A DNA stretch of 64,000 nucleotides from Xestospongia muta. Its lineage: Eukaryota > Porifera > Demospongiae > Haplosclerida > Petrosiidae. Below the pieces are notes generated by a model. That model ran no database searches. It had not been told where the DNA came from and saw nothing but the letters and a program-made list of their open reading frames with translations. The first letter of the stretch is position 1, and each line of letters opens with the position of its first letter. This document shows positions 32,434 to 45,519 of this stretch, in pieces. Made by a program: the position numbers and the translations under genes. The DNA lies in assembly GCA_963693285.1 (NCBI GenBank), contig OY848921.1, forward strand, positions 1,612,001 to 1,676,000, in the 5' to 3' direction.

Positions 32434-35400
32434 TTAGTTTGCTTGGATTGGTATAAGAGATGTGTCATTGGTGTCTTCCTCTATATTCAACAATTGACCA
32501 ACATCAGCGTCTGTTTCTGTGGAGTGATCAGATGTTAGTAATATATGTAATACTTTAAAGACATATTAGGTTATAATATACATTATTAGATATTGGTCCT
32601 CATAAGTCCTTGATTGCATAAACCTTACCTGCTAGTTTAATTGGAAGTTGAGCATTGTCTTCTTCTAGATCAGATATCTGTCCAATATCATAGTCTGTTA
32701 CTGATGAGCGATCAGTTGATAGTCCACCAGTTGTATAGCCTGACTCTATAGAACCTGCTAATGATGCTTGATCGTTGTTGTCATGGAAACCAGCTATAGC
32801 TTCTCGAAGTAGTGATACAATGTTATGATGACCTTTTTGATAAGCTCTGTCTCCGGGTGTCAAGCCTGACATGTTTCGTATAAGTGGATTAGCACCACCT
32901 TTCAGTATCTGTCTAACAATATCCTCATATCCATACTGACTGGAGATATGTAATGCTGTAGTACCAGTAGGAGTTTGATGATTGATATTAATTTGTGTCT
33001 TTAATAACTCTCTTATAACATTGTCATGTCCTTTGGCACAGGCTATCATAAGAGGTGTCCAGCCATTGATCCTGGCTAAGTTAGAGTCTGCCCCATTGTT
33101 AATTAATATAGTAACAACAGAAGAGTGCCCAGTCAAGCAAGCAATATAAATGGCTGTAGCTCCATTTTTGTTTTGGATATTTACTGGAACATTCTTCTGT
33201 AGTAATAATTTAACAACATCATCATGACCACCTCCACTGGCTGCCATAAGAGGTGTCCAGCCATCATTGTCTGGTAAATTAGGGTCAGCCCCATTCTTGA
33301 GTAAGGATGAAGCAATATAAGAGTGACCACTTTGGCTAGCAATATAAATAGCTGTTCTTCCGTAATTGTTTTGGGTATTTACTAGAACATTGTTATTAAG
33401 TAGTATTTCAATGACATCAGCATGACCATTTAGACTGGCTGTCATAAGAGGTGTCCAGCCATCATTGTCTGCTAGGTTAGGATCTGTGCCATTGTTAAGT
33501 AAGATAGAAATGACAGAAGAGTGACCATGGTGACTAGCAATACAAATGGCTGTTATTCCCTTTTTGGTTTGCGCATTTATTTGAATATTTTTCTCTGATA
33601 GTATCTCAATAACATTACCATGACCATTTAGACTAGCTACTATAAGAGGTGTCCAGCCTTCATTGTCAGCTATGTTGGGATCTGCCCCATGGCTAAGTAA
33701 TGTAGAAATAACAGAAGAGTGACCATAATGGCTAGCAATACATATGGCCGTTACTCCTTCTTTGTTTTGGGCATTAACTGCAGCATTTTTCTCTAGTAGT
33801 AACTCAATGACATCACAATGATCATTTTGACTGGCTATCATAAGAGGTGTCCAGCCATCATTCATAGCTATATTAGGATCTGCACCATCGCTAAGTAAGG
33901 TAGAAACAACAGAAGAATGACCAGTCTTGCTAAAAAAATAAACTGCAGTTTCTCCGTCTTTGGATTGGGTATTTATTGGTACTTTCTGCTTTAATAATAA
34001 TTGAATGACACCACTATGACTGTTTTCAATAGCTACCATAAGAGGTGTACAGCCATCATTGTCAGGTAAATTAGGGTCTGCTCCATTGTTGAGTAAGAAA
34101 GAGACAACAGAAGACTGACCAGTCTTGCTAAAAAAATAAATTGCTGTTTCTCCATCTTTGGATTGGGTATTTATTGGTACTTTTTGCTTTAATAATAATT
34201 GAATGACATCACTATGACCTTTTTCAATAGCTACCATAAGAGGTGTACAGCCATCATTGTCAGGTAAATTAGGGTCTGCTCCATTGTTGAGTAAGAAAGA
34301 GACAACAGAAGAATGACCAGTCTTGCTAAAAAAATAAATTGCTGTTTCTCCATCTTTGGATTGGGTATTTATTGGTACTTTTTGCTTTAATAATAATTGA
34401 ATGACATCACTATGACCCTTTTCAATAGCTATCATAAGAGGTGTACAGCCATCATTGTCAGGTAAATTAGGGTCTGCTCCATTGTTGAGTAAGGAAGAGA
34501 CAACAGAAGAGTGACCACTCTGGCTAGCAACATAAATGGCTGTTCTTCTGTTAATATTTTGGGTGTTTACTAGAACATTGTTTTTAAGTAATATCTCAAT
34601 GACATCTGCATGACCATTTATACTGGCTGCCATAAGAGGTGCCCAGCCTTCATTGTTAGCCATGTTGGGATCTGCGCCATTGCTAAGTAAGGTAGAAACA
34701 ACAGAAGAGTGACCACTCTGGCTAGCAATATAAATGGCTGTTACCCCCATTTTGTTTTGGACATTTAATGGAACATTCTTCTCTAGTAGTATCTCAACAA
34801 CATCACCATGACCATTTTGACTGGATATCATAAGAGGTGTCCAGCCTCCAATGTCAGGTATAGTAGGGTTTGCCCCATTGTTGAGTAAGAAAGAGACAAC
34901 TGAAGAGGAACCATTCTGGCTAGCAATATAGATAGCTGTTCTTCCATAATTATTTTGAGTATTTATTAGAACATTCTTATTAAGTAGTATCTCAATGACA
35001 TCATTATGACCATTTTGACAGCATGCCATAAGAGGTGTCCAGCCATCGCTTGTAGCTAGGTTGGGATCTGCCCCATTGCTAAATAATGTAGAAACGACAG
35101 AAGAGTGACCACTCTGGCTAGCAATATAAATGGCTGTTACCCCCATTTTGTTTTGGATATTAACTGGAACATTCTTCTCTAGTAGTATCTCAATGACATC
35201 ACTATGACCATTTTGACTGGCTATCATAAGAGGTGTACAGCCATCAATGTCAGGTAAAGTAGGGTTTGCTCCATTGTTGAGTAAGGAAGAGACAACAGAA
35301 GAGTGACCATTCTGGCTTGCAATATAAAGGGCTGTTCTTCCATAAATGTCTTGGGTATTGATTAGAACATTCTTATTAAGTAGTATCTCAATGACATCAC

Positions 35401-38400
35401 CATGGCCATTTTGACTGGCTGTCATAAGAGGTGTATATCCATCACTTGTAGCTAGGTTAGGATCTGCCCCACATCTAAGTAACATAGAGACAACAGAAGA
35501 GTGACCAAGGTGACTAGCAATACAAATGGCCGTTTTTCCATTTTTTGTTTGGGTATTTACTGGAACATTATTCTCTAGTAGTATCTCAATGACATCACTA
35601 TGACCATTTTGACTGGCTATCATAAGAGGTGTCCAGCCTTCAAAGTCAGGTAAATTAGGGTCTTCCCCATTGTTGAGTAAGAAAGAGACAACTGAAAAGC
35701 AACCATTCTGGCTAGCAATATAGATAGCTGTTCTTCCATAATTATTTTGAGTATTTATTAGAACACTCTTATTAAGTAGTATCTTGACAACATAAGCATG
35801 ACCATTTTGACTGGCTGCCATAAGAGGTGTCCAGCCATCACTTGTAGGTAGGCTGGGATCTGCCCCATTGTTAAGCAAGGTAGAAATGACAGAAGAGTGA
35901 CCATTCTGGCTAGCAATATAAATGGCTGTTACTCCATTTTTGTTTTGGGTATTTATTGGAACGTTCTTCCCTAGTAATAACTTAATAACATCACCATGAC
36001 CACCTCTACTGGCTGCCATAAGAGGTGTCCAGCCATCATTGTCTGGTAAATTAGGGTCAGCCCCGTTGTTGAGTAAGGAAGAGACAACAGAAAAGTGACC
36101 ACTTTGGCTAGCAATATAAATGGCTGTTCTTCCATACTTATTTTGGGTATTTACTGGAACATTCTTATTAAGTAGTATCTCACTGACATCAGCATGACCA
36201 TTTAGACTGGCTGTCATAAGAGGTGTCCAGCCATCATTGTCTGCTAGGTTAGGATCTGCCCCATTGTTAAGTAAGATAGAAGCGACAGAAGAGTGACCAT
36301 GGTGACTAGCAATACAAATAGCTGTTATTCCCTTTTTGGTTTGTGCATTTACTTGAATATTCTTCTCTGATAATATCTCAATAACATTATCATGACCATT
36401 TAGACTGGCTACTATAAGAGGTGTCCAGCCTTCATTGTCAGCCATGTTGGGATCTGCCCCAATGCTAAGTAAAATAGAGATAACAGAAGAGTGACCATGA
36501 TGACTAGCAATATAAATGGCTGTTTCCCCTTCCTTGTTTTGGGTATTTACTGGAACATTCTTCTCTAGTAGTATTTCAATGACATCACAATGATCATTTT
36601 GACTGGCTATCATAAGAGGTGTCCAGCCATCATTCATAGCTATGTTAGGATCTGCACCATCGCTAAGTAAGGTAGAAACAACAGAAGAATGGCCAGTCTT
36701 GCTAAAAAAATAAATTGCAGTTTCTCCGTCTTTGGATTGGGTATTTATTGGTACTTTCTGCTTTAATAATAATTGAATGACATCACTATGACCGTTTTCA
36801 ATAGCTATCATAAGAGGTGTACAGCCATCACTCGTAGCTATAGTAGGATCTGCACCATCGCTAAGTAAGGTAGAAACAACAGAAGACTGACCAGTCTTGC
36901 TAAAAAAATAAATTGCTGTTTCTCCATCTTTGGATTGGGTATTTATTGGTACTTTTTGCTTTAATAATAATTGAATGACATCACTATGACCGTTTTCAAT
37001 AGCTACCATAAGAGGTGTACAGCCATCATTCATAGCTAAATTAGGATCTGCACCATTGCTAAGTAAGGTAGAAACAACAGAAGACTGACCAGTCTTGCTA
37101 AAAAAATAAATTGCTGTTTCTCCATCTTTGGATTGGGTATTTATTGGTACTTTCTGCTTTAATAATAATTGAATGACATCACTATGACCTTTTTCAATAG
37201 CTATCATAAGAGGTGTCCAGCCATCATTGTCAGGTAAATTAGCGTCTGCTCCATTATTAAGTAAGGAAGAGACAACAGAAGAGTGACCACTCTGGCTAGC
37301 AACATAAATGGCTGTTCTTCCATAATTGTTTTGGATGTTTACTAGAACATTCTTATTAAGTAGTATCTCAATGACATCGGCATGACCATTTACACTGGCT
37401 GTCATAAGAGGCGTCCAGCCATTGTTGTCAGCTATGTTGGGATCTGCTCCATTGCTAAGTAACATAGAGACAACAGGAAAGTGACCATGGTGGCTAGCAA
37501 TAGAAATGGCTGCTATTCCCTTTTTGGTTTGGGTATTTACTGTAATGTTATTTTTTAGTAGTATCTCAATGACATCACTATGACTATTTTGACTGGCTAT
37601 TATAAGAGGTGTACAGCCATCATTGTCAGGTAAATTAGGATCTGCCCCATTGTTGAGTAAGGAAGAGACAACAGAAGAGAATCCATTCTGGCTAGCAATA
37701 AAAATAGCTGTTCTTCCATAAATGTTTTTGGTGTTTATTAGAACATTCTTATTAAGTAGTATCTCAATGACATCAGCATGACCACTTTGACTGACTGCCA
37801 TAAGAGGTGTGTAGCCATCATTGTCAGCTAGGTTGAGATCTGCCCCATTCTTAAGTAAGAAAGAAACAAGAGAAGAGTGACCATGGTGGCTAGCAATAGA
37901 AATGGCTGTTATTCCCTTTTTGGTTTGGGTATTTACTGGAACATTCTTCTCTAATAGTAACTCAATGACATCACTATGACCACTTACACTGGCTGCCATA
38001 AGAGGTGTCCAGCCATCATTGTCAGCTATGTTGGGATTTGCCCTGTTGCTAAGTAAGATAGAGACAACAGAAGAGTGACCATAGTGACTGGCAATACAAA
38101 TGGCCGTTGTTCCCTTTTTGTTTTGGGTATTTACTGGAACATTCTTCTCTAATAGTATCTCAATGACATCACTATGACCATTTTGACTGGCTATCATAAG
38201 AGGTGTACAGCCTTGATTGTCAGGTAAATTAGGATCTGCCCCATTGTTGATTAAGGACAATACAACAGAAGAGTGACCATTCTGGCTAGCAATATAAATG
38301 GCTGTTCTTCCATAATTGTTTTGGACATTTACTAGAACATTGTTATTAAGTAGTATCTCAATGACATCATCATGACCATTCACACTAGCTGCCATAAGAG

Positions 38401-41400
38401 GTGTGTAGCCATCATTGTCAGCTAGGTTGAGATCTGCCCCATTCTTAAGTAAGAAAGAAACAAGAAAAGAGTGACCATGGTGGCTAGCAATAGAAATGGC
38501 TGTATTTCCCTTTTTGGTTTGGGTATTTACTGGAACATTCTTCTCTAATAGTAACTCAATGACATCGCTATGACCACTTACAATGGCTGCCATAAGAGGT
38601 GTCCAGCCATCATTGTCAGCTATGTTGGGATTTGCCCCATTGCTAAGTAAGGTAGAGACAACAGAAGAGTGACCGCTCTGGCTAGCAATATAAATGACTG
38701 TTCTCCCATATTTATTTTTGGTATTTACTGGAACATTCTTATTAAGTAGTATCTCAATAACATCACTATGACAATTCACACTGGCTGCCATAAGAGGTGT
38801 CCAGCCATTATTTGTAGCTAGATTAAAATCTGCCCCATTGCCAAGTAAGATAGAGACAGCAGATGAGTGACCATTGCGACTAGCAATAAAAATGGCTGTT
38901 GCTCCTTCTTTGTTTTGGGTATTTACCAGAGCATTACCCTTTAGTAGAATCATAATGACATCACCATGATCATTTTTACTGGCTGCCATAAGAGGTGTAC
39001 AGCCATCATTGTCAGGTAAATTAGGGTTTGCACCATTGCTAAGGAAGGAAGAGATGATAGAAGAGCAACCATTCTCACTAGCAATATAAATGGCTGTTCT
39101 TCCATTGATTGCCTGAATATTTACTGAAATGTTCTGCTGTAGTAATAACTCAACAACATTGTCATGACTATTTCCACTGGCTGTCATAAGAGGTGTCAAG
39201 CCATCATTGTCAGCTATGTTGGGATCTGCCCCATTGCTAAGTAAGATAGAAATGACAGAAGAGTGCCCATGGAAACTAGCAAAATAAATGGCTGTTACTC
39301 CCTTTTTTGTTTGTGTATTTACTGGAACATTCTTCTCTAATAGTATCTTAACGACATCACCATAACCATTTTTACTGGCTGCAATAAGAGTTGTACAGCC
39401 ATCATTCATAGCTATATTAGGATCTGCACCATCGCTAAGTAAGGTAGAAACAACAGAAGAATGACCAGTAATGCTAGCATTAAAAATAGCCGTTACTCCT
39501 TCATTGGTTTGGGTATTTACTGGAACATTCTTCTCTAATAATAACTCAACAACATCACCATGACCACCTCCACTGGCTGCCATAAGAGGTGTCCAGCCAT
39601 CATTCATAGCTAAATTAGGATCTGCACCATCGCTAAGTAAGGTAGAAACAACAGAAGAATGACCAGTCTTGCTAAAAAAATAAACTGCAGTTTCTCCGTC
39701 TTTGGATTGAGTATTTATTGGTACTTTCTGCTTTAATAATAATTGAATGACATCACTATGACCTTTTTCAATAGCTATCATAAGAGGTGTACAGCCATCA
39801 TTGTCAGGTAAATTAGGGTCTGCCCCATTATTAAGTAAGGAAGAGACAAAAGAAGAGCAACCATTCTGGCTAGCAATATGAATGGCTGTTTGTCCGTAAT
39901 TGTTTTGGGTATTTACTAGAACATTGTTATTAAGTAGTATCTCAATGACATCACCATGACTATTTTGACTGGCTCCCATAAGAGGTGTCCAGCCATCATT
40001 GTCAGCTAGGTTGGGATCTGCTCCATTGTTAAGTAAAATAGAAACGACAGAAGAGTGACCACTCTGGCTAGCGATACAGATAGCTGTTACTCCCTTTTTG
40101 GTTTGGGTATTTACTGTAACATTTTTCTCTAGTAGTATCTCAATGATATCACCATAACAGTTTACACTGGCTACTATAAGAGGTGTCCAGCCATCATTGT
40201 CAGCTATGTTGGGATCTGCCCCATGGCTAAGTAAAATAGAGACAACAAAAGAGTGACCATGTTGACTTGCAATACAAATCGCTGTTTCTCCTTTCTTGTT
40301 TTGGGTATTTACTGGAACATTCTTCTCTAGTAGTATCTCAATGACATCATCATGAGCATTTTGACTGGCTACCATAAGCGGTGTATACCCATCTTTGTCA
40401 GGTAGAGTAGGGTCTGCCCCATTGTTGAGTAAGGAAGAGACGACAGAAGAGTAACCACTCTGGCTAGAAATATAAATGGCTGTTTTTCCAAAATTGTTTT
40501 GGGTATTTACTAGAACATTCTTATTAAGTAGTATCTTGACAACATCAGCATGACCATTTTGACTGGCTACCATAAGAGGTGTCCAGCCATCACTTGTAGC
40601 TAGGCTGAGATCTGCCCCATTGCTAAATAATGTAGAAACGACAGAAAAGTGACCACTCTGGCTAGCAATGTAAATGGCTGTTACTCCCTTTTTGGTTTGG
40701 GTATTTACTGGAACATTATTCTTTAGTAGTATCTCAATGACATCAGCACGACCATTTAGACTGGCTACCATAAGAGGTGTCCAGCCATCATTGTCAGCTA
40801 TGTTGGGATCTGCACCATTGCTTAGTAATTTAGAGACAACAGGAAAGTGACCATGGTAGCTAGCAATACAAATGGCCGTTACTCCTTCTTTGTTTTGGCT
40901 ATTTACAGGAACATTATTCTCTAATAGTATCTCAATGACATCACTATGATCATTTTGACTGGCTATTATAAGAGGTGTACAGCCTTCAATGTCAGGTAAA
41001 GCAGGGTCTGCTCCATTGTTGATTAAGGACAATACAGCAGAAGAGTGACCATTCTGGCTAGCAATATAAACCGCTGTTCTTCCATAATTGTTTTGGGTAT
41101 TTATTAGAACATTCTTATTAAGTAGTATCTCAACAACTTCATTATGACCATTTTGACTGGCTGACATAAGAGGTGTCCTGCCATTGGTTGTAGCTAGGTT
41201 GGGATCTGCCCCATTGCTAAGTAACATAGAGATAATAGAAGAGTGACCATGATGGCTAGCAATACAAATGGCCGTTACCCCTTCTTTGTTTTGGGTATTT
41301 ACTGGAGCATTTTTCTTTAGTAGCATCTCAATGACATTGCCATGACCATTTTGACTGGCTATTATAAGAGGTGTACAGCCTTGATTGTCAGGTAAATTAG

Positions 41401-43651
41401 GGTCAGCTCCATTGTTGATTAAGGACAATACAACAGAAGAGTGACCACTTTGGCTAGCAATATAAATGGCTGTTCTTCCATAATTGTTTTGGGCATTTAC
41501 TAAAACATTCTTATTAAGTAGTATCTCAATGACATCGGCATGACCATTTACACTGGCTGTCATAAGAGGCGTCCAGCCATTGTTGTCAGCTAGGTTAGGA
41601 TCTGCCCCATTGTTAAGTAAGATAGAAATAACAGAAGTGTGACCATGGTGACAAGCAATAGAAATGGCTGTTATTCCTTTTTTGGTTTGTGCATTTACTA
41701 GAATATTCTTCTCTAGCAGTATCTCAAAGACATTAGTAAGATTGTTTAGACTGGCTACCATAAGAGGTGTCCAGCCTTCATTGTCAGCTATGTTAGGATC
41801 TGCCCCATTGCTAAGTAAGAGGGAGACGACAGAAGAGTGACCCCTCTGGCTAGCAATATAAATGGCTGTTCTTCCATATTTGTTTTGGGTATTTGCCATT
41901 ATACTCTCTTTAAGTAGTATCTCAATGACATCAATATAACCATTTTTACTAGCTACCATAAGAGGTGTCCATCCATCATTGTTAGCTAAGTTGGGGTCTG
42001 CTCCATTGCTAAGTAAGGTAGAAACAACAGGAAAGTGCCCAGTAATGCTAGCATTGTAAATGGCCGTTACTCCTTCATTGGTTTGAGCATTTACTGGAAC
42101 ATTCTTCTCTAGCAATAATTCAACAACATCACCATGACCACCTCCACTGGCTACTATAAGAGGTGTCCAGCTATCATTGTTAGCTATGTTAGGGTTTATT
42201 CCATTACTAAGTAAGGTAGAGACAACTGAAGAGTGACCATATTTACTGGCAATATGTAACAAAGTGGTACCATTATCATCTCTTACTTCAGATAAATCAG
42301 ATATCTCTGTTTCACCTGACTGTGTTAGTAGGTTAGGATTACCACTTACTTCAAGAAGAAGAGATATAGCAGAAAGAGGACCACCAGATTGAACAGCTCT
42401 CAACATAGCTGAGTCAAAAGTCAAGTCATCTTGTAAGTCTTCATTGTTAAAGACTACAATATTACCTACTGTTAGCGAGATTACTCCGATTGCCCTTAGC
42501 ACTTTGTAATCAAATTTGGATTTTGTAAGAAGGAAAGCTATATCTTCAGAAAGACTCCAAGCAACATACAAGCTACCTTGTTGAACTACTACAATTTGAA
42601 GTGATTTATCGTATTCTTGAAAAAGTAGTTTTACCAGAAACTCAAAATGCTCTAGTGTGACCTCTAGCCATACTTCCTCTACTGTCAATGCTACTTGTAC
42701 ATTGCCTGATGTACTCTTTTTTGATCTTACATTATCTACAAGATCTATCATTTTTGTTGACTTTTTAAATGCCACAATATCATCTTGATATTTTTGTACT
42801 TCACGAGGCAATTCAGTGTCAGAAAGAAATCTTTTAATTATTCTTTGAAGAAGTTGATATTTAAGGTAATGCCAATGGTTATCTAGCATATCAAATAGTT
42901 TGTCATATGTGATGCCAGATTCAGCTGGTAATGCTTCACCTATTAGAATCTTTAAGTATCGATAAAAAGGCAAAAGCATTTTTTGTTTTTCTTCTAAAAA
43001 TGCTTGAGTTTCTGAAACTAATGCTGCAAATCTATCAAGAAAGTCAATGATTTCTTGTACTATATTTTTTTCAAGCTTTACTCCACTCTCCATTGATTGT
43101 TGCTGTTCAATGATATCACTAGTAGTGGTTGGATAGTTGTTGTCATTGAGCATACCACTAGGTTCTTCATGCTGTGAGTTTGAAGACACTTGAAACTGCT
43201 GCTCTTTGATAATAATTTGATTTTGGTCATCGTTTGTGCTATATTTCTGTTGTAGTGTTTGATTTTGTGTAATAACTTGTTGCTCTTTATACATGAAGTA
43301 ACTAGTTGGATTATGTTCAACATTTGCAATGCTAGATTTTTCATGTCGTGAAGTTGATGGTACTAGATCTAGAATAGTAGCATACTTTGTTCTAATGTTC
43401 TCAGCAACCGCAGGATTTACTTTTTCTATTGCATCAGCTACAATACGCCATGAACGTACAGTGTTGGTTTGATCTAGCCATTTTTGTAAAGAATGCATTT
43501 TACGCTGCGCTAATTCAGAATATTGTGTTTCAATACTTTTAATATCGACATAAGATACTCTGAGACTTACAGCTACTTGATCCCATTCTACTACTTGTCT
43601 CAGTTCATCACACAGTACATCAAGAGTAGGTGGACTGAGATTATCAGACAT
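32434..43651 (-). CDS. ANK-1: giant death-domain / ankyrin-repeat protein
   Basis: Coding exon 43651-32629 (11,023 nt), a GT donor at 32628-32627, then a last exon 32516-32434 that restores frame and ends in TAA; 3701 aa. Residues about 8-90 look like a death-fold domain (VVEWDQVAVSLRV, then LQKWLDQTNT, then AVAENI). A Gln/Asn-rich linker runs to about 190. Residues about 190-400 form an alpha-helical region (FDMLDNHWHYLKYQLLQRII, FLVKLLFQEYDKSLQ, AIGVISLTVG) shared by all family members here that I cannot assign. From about 410 to 3620 come roughly 95 ankyrin repeats, mostly in two-repeat (66-aa) units: one with GWTPLMVAS...VIEILL, one with RTAIYIASQSGHSSVVS...NGADPNL. The tail holds ESGYTTGGLSTD and ISDLEED. 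It is probably an intracellular scaffold or innate-immune adaptor by analogy with death-domain proteins; there is no kinase or NACHT domain. Confidence 0.9.
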
Positions 43652-44259
43652 TGTGTGAACTGTAAATGAAATACAAACAATATTATAAGCTGGAATGTTC
43701 TATTAGTTATTTTATTTATTTGTTAGTAATGTGTTTTAGCATAATTATAAATTTTTAATTATCAATCATTACATGTATAAATACTGTATAGCAGGAAATA
43801 TTGACACTAAATTTTGCAAAAAGCCTAAAATTGTCCATTAAAACATATTACAAGTTGTTTTAGAAAACTGACAAGTTGTTTTGGCAAATTACCAAAATTT
43901 AATGTGTATGTTGATTGTTGTGGTAGACCATACTAAACAGCTAATATTTCATATTTACCCTGTGAAGTATTACAGGTTGCTAATATAGCCTAGCGACTTA
44001 GTTCTTTACTGCTTGTCTATATTCACAAGAGAAGCACTCAAGGAAACTATTTTATCTATTATTACAATAGCTGTTAAAATCACTAAATTAATACATGCAA
44101 ATTTATTAATACTCTAATAGTAGGCTAATAATAATCCACTCACTGATCAGTAGAATGAATGATGATGTTTCTCAGTGTCATAAATGAGTAGGCAGTAAGT
44201 AGCTATAGTTCAACAATGTCCAGTTATATCACGTTACATTAACAGTTATAGTAAATACC

Positions 44260-44545
44260 GAAGTAATAGAGAGAACTGGTAGTATGAGTACTAACAGTCA
44301 CTGTGTCACACACAATAGATATATTGAGATAAGAGTAGATTGGTAATTGACTTAAGAGTGAACTGAAACAAGAACTCTAACAGTCGCTATATCACAATAG
44401 ATATTGAGATATATATATAATTGAGTCGAGAGCAGATTGGTAATAAGAATACTAACAGTCACTATATCACAATAGATATTGAGATATATATATATATAAT
44501 TGAGTCGAGAGTAGATTGGTAATAAGAATACTAACAGTCACTGTG
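44260..44545. repeat. Degenerate satellite in the putative 5' intron of ANK-1
   Basis: About four copies of a 60-75 bp unit containing aacagtcactatatcacaatagatattgagat. It shares the words cagtcactatgtcac and agatattgag with the larger arrays upstream of ANK-3 and ANK-4, but carries extra (TA)n and attggtaataagaatact sections. Confidence 0.75.
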
Positions 44546-44820
44546 TCACAGTAAATATACTCCCAAGTATTGACAATACTATTGTACAACTAGTAATAGT
44601 ATTGACTGAAGTAGCAAGCAGATTTCTCTGTTACTAATAAGCTTAGTTTGCCTTATAGTGCAACATGCACCGTGGGAGAGAAAATATCGCTCAGAGAGAA
44701 TAGAGAAGAACTGATCTTTACAACAACAGTCTTACTATCTCAAGATAGTAACCTTGCTTCCGATTTCAAATCTGTTAAAGGTTAAAAATAAGTAAATGTG
44801 AGAAATGTTAAAGAGCTTAC

Positions 44821-44900
44821 CAGAATAACAGACGCTCTGCACAAACAGGAGGTGGGGCTTATTACATTTCCTTTGTTTGCATAACGAATACACACCCCCA
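44821..44900 (-). other. Candidate 5' noncoding exon of ANK-1
   Basis: On the minus strand a short segment ends at a donor CTG|gtaagctc (44820-44819). The same segment and donor occur upstream of ANK-3 (54089) and, as CTG|gtaggttt, upstream of ANK-4 (61304). A matching acceptor tttacag precedes the ANK-1 start codon by 8 bases. The 5' limit is unknown. The 1.2-kb gap between donor and acceptor holds the degenerate satellite. Confidence 0.5.
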
Positions 44901-45113
44901 TTGGAAATAGTTGAAGAAGTTAGCTTCACATTCCTAGGAAAACCACATCATAGATATTCCTAACGCCTACTCAATTAGGTCACTTGAATATGAGGCTAGA
45001 ATCAGTGGTTGTAAGTGAAAGGTTGTGTATTATTCATACCACATACTTATAATATTGTTCCCCTAGTAGACTGCACTTTTAGATAAAATCAAACTAGTTT
45101 ATATTACTTAATA

Positions 45114-45183
45114 GGTATTCATCATGATGTATGTATGGACATTTGGAGCAGTTGATCCTAATACTGGTACATCTGTATTAATG
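45114..45183 (+). pseudogene. Carboxypeptidase exon 8 scrap
   Basis: About 70 bp matching the active-site exon of the carboxypeptidase genes (the HHDAW region through NTGTSVLM), with a 4-bp insertion after the aspartate codon. It is isolated in noncoding sequence. Confidence 0.8.
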
Positions 45184-45519
45184 TATTATAATATATACTA
45201 TGTATGATGATCTGCTTTCATCAGTAATTAAGCTGGTATTTTGCCAGAAAATTAGTTTCATTAATTGCTTTGCAATTAGGGAAAGTATTGTACCAAAACT
45301 ATATAGCTATTAGTGTTGAATATCACTGACAATAAATATATTATTATTAAAATCAAAATATCAAGAGCATAGCAACAATCCAAATATTTAAAAAGTAAAA
45401 TTAAAATTATATATAGGTTATACAAAAATTAAGAATTTCTTATTTGTGTTAATTCAATGATTTGTAGAGAAGAGAAGGTGTTCTGGACCATTTGGTTAAT
45501 GTTTCTCAGTTCCTCTACA

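Noticed and set aside
43078..43344. 88-codon frame inside ANK-1
   Set aside because: Out-of-frame shadow of the ANK-1 linker region on the same strand.
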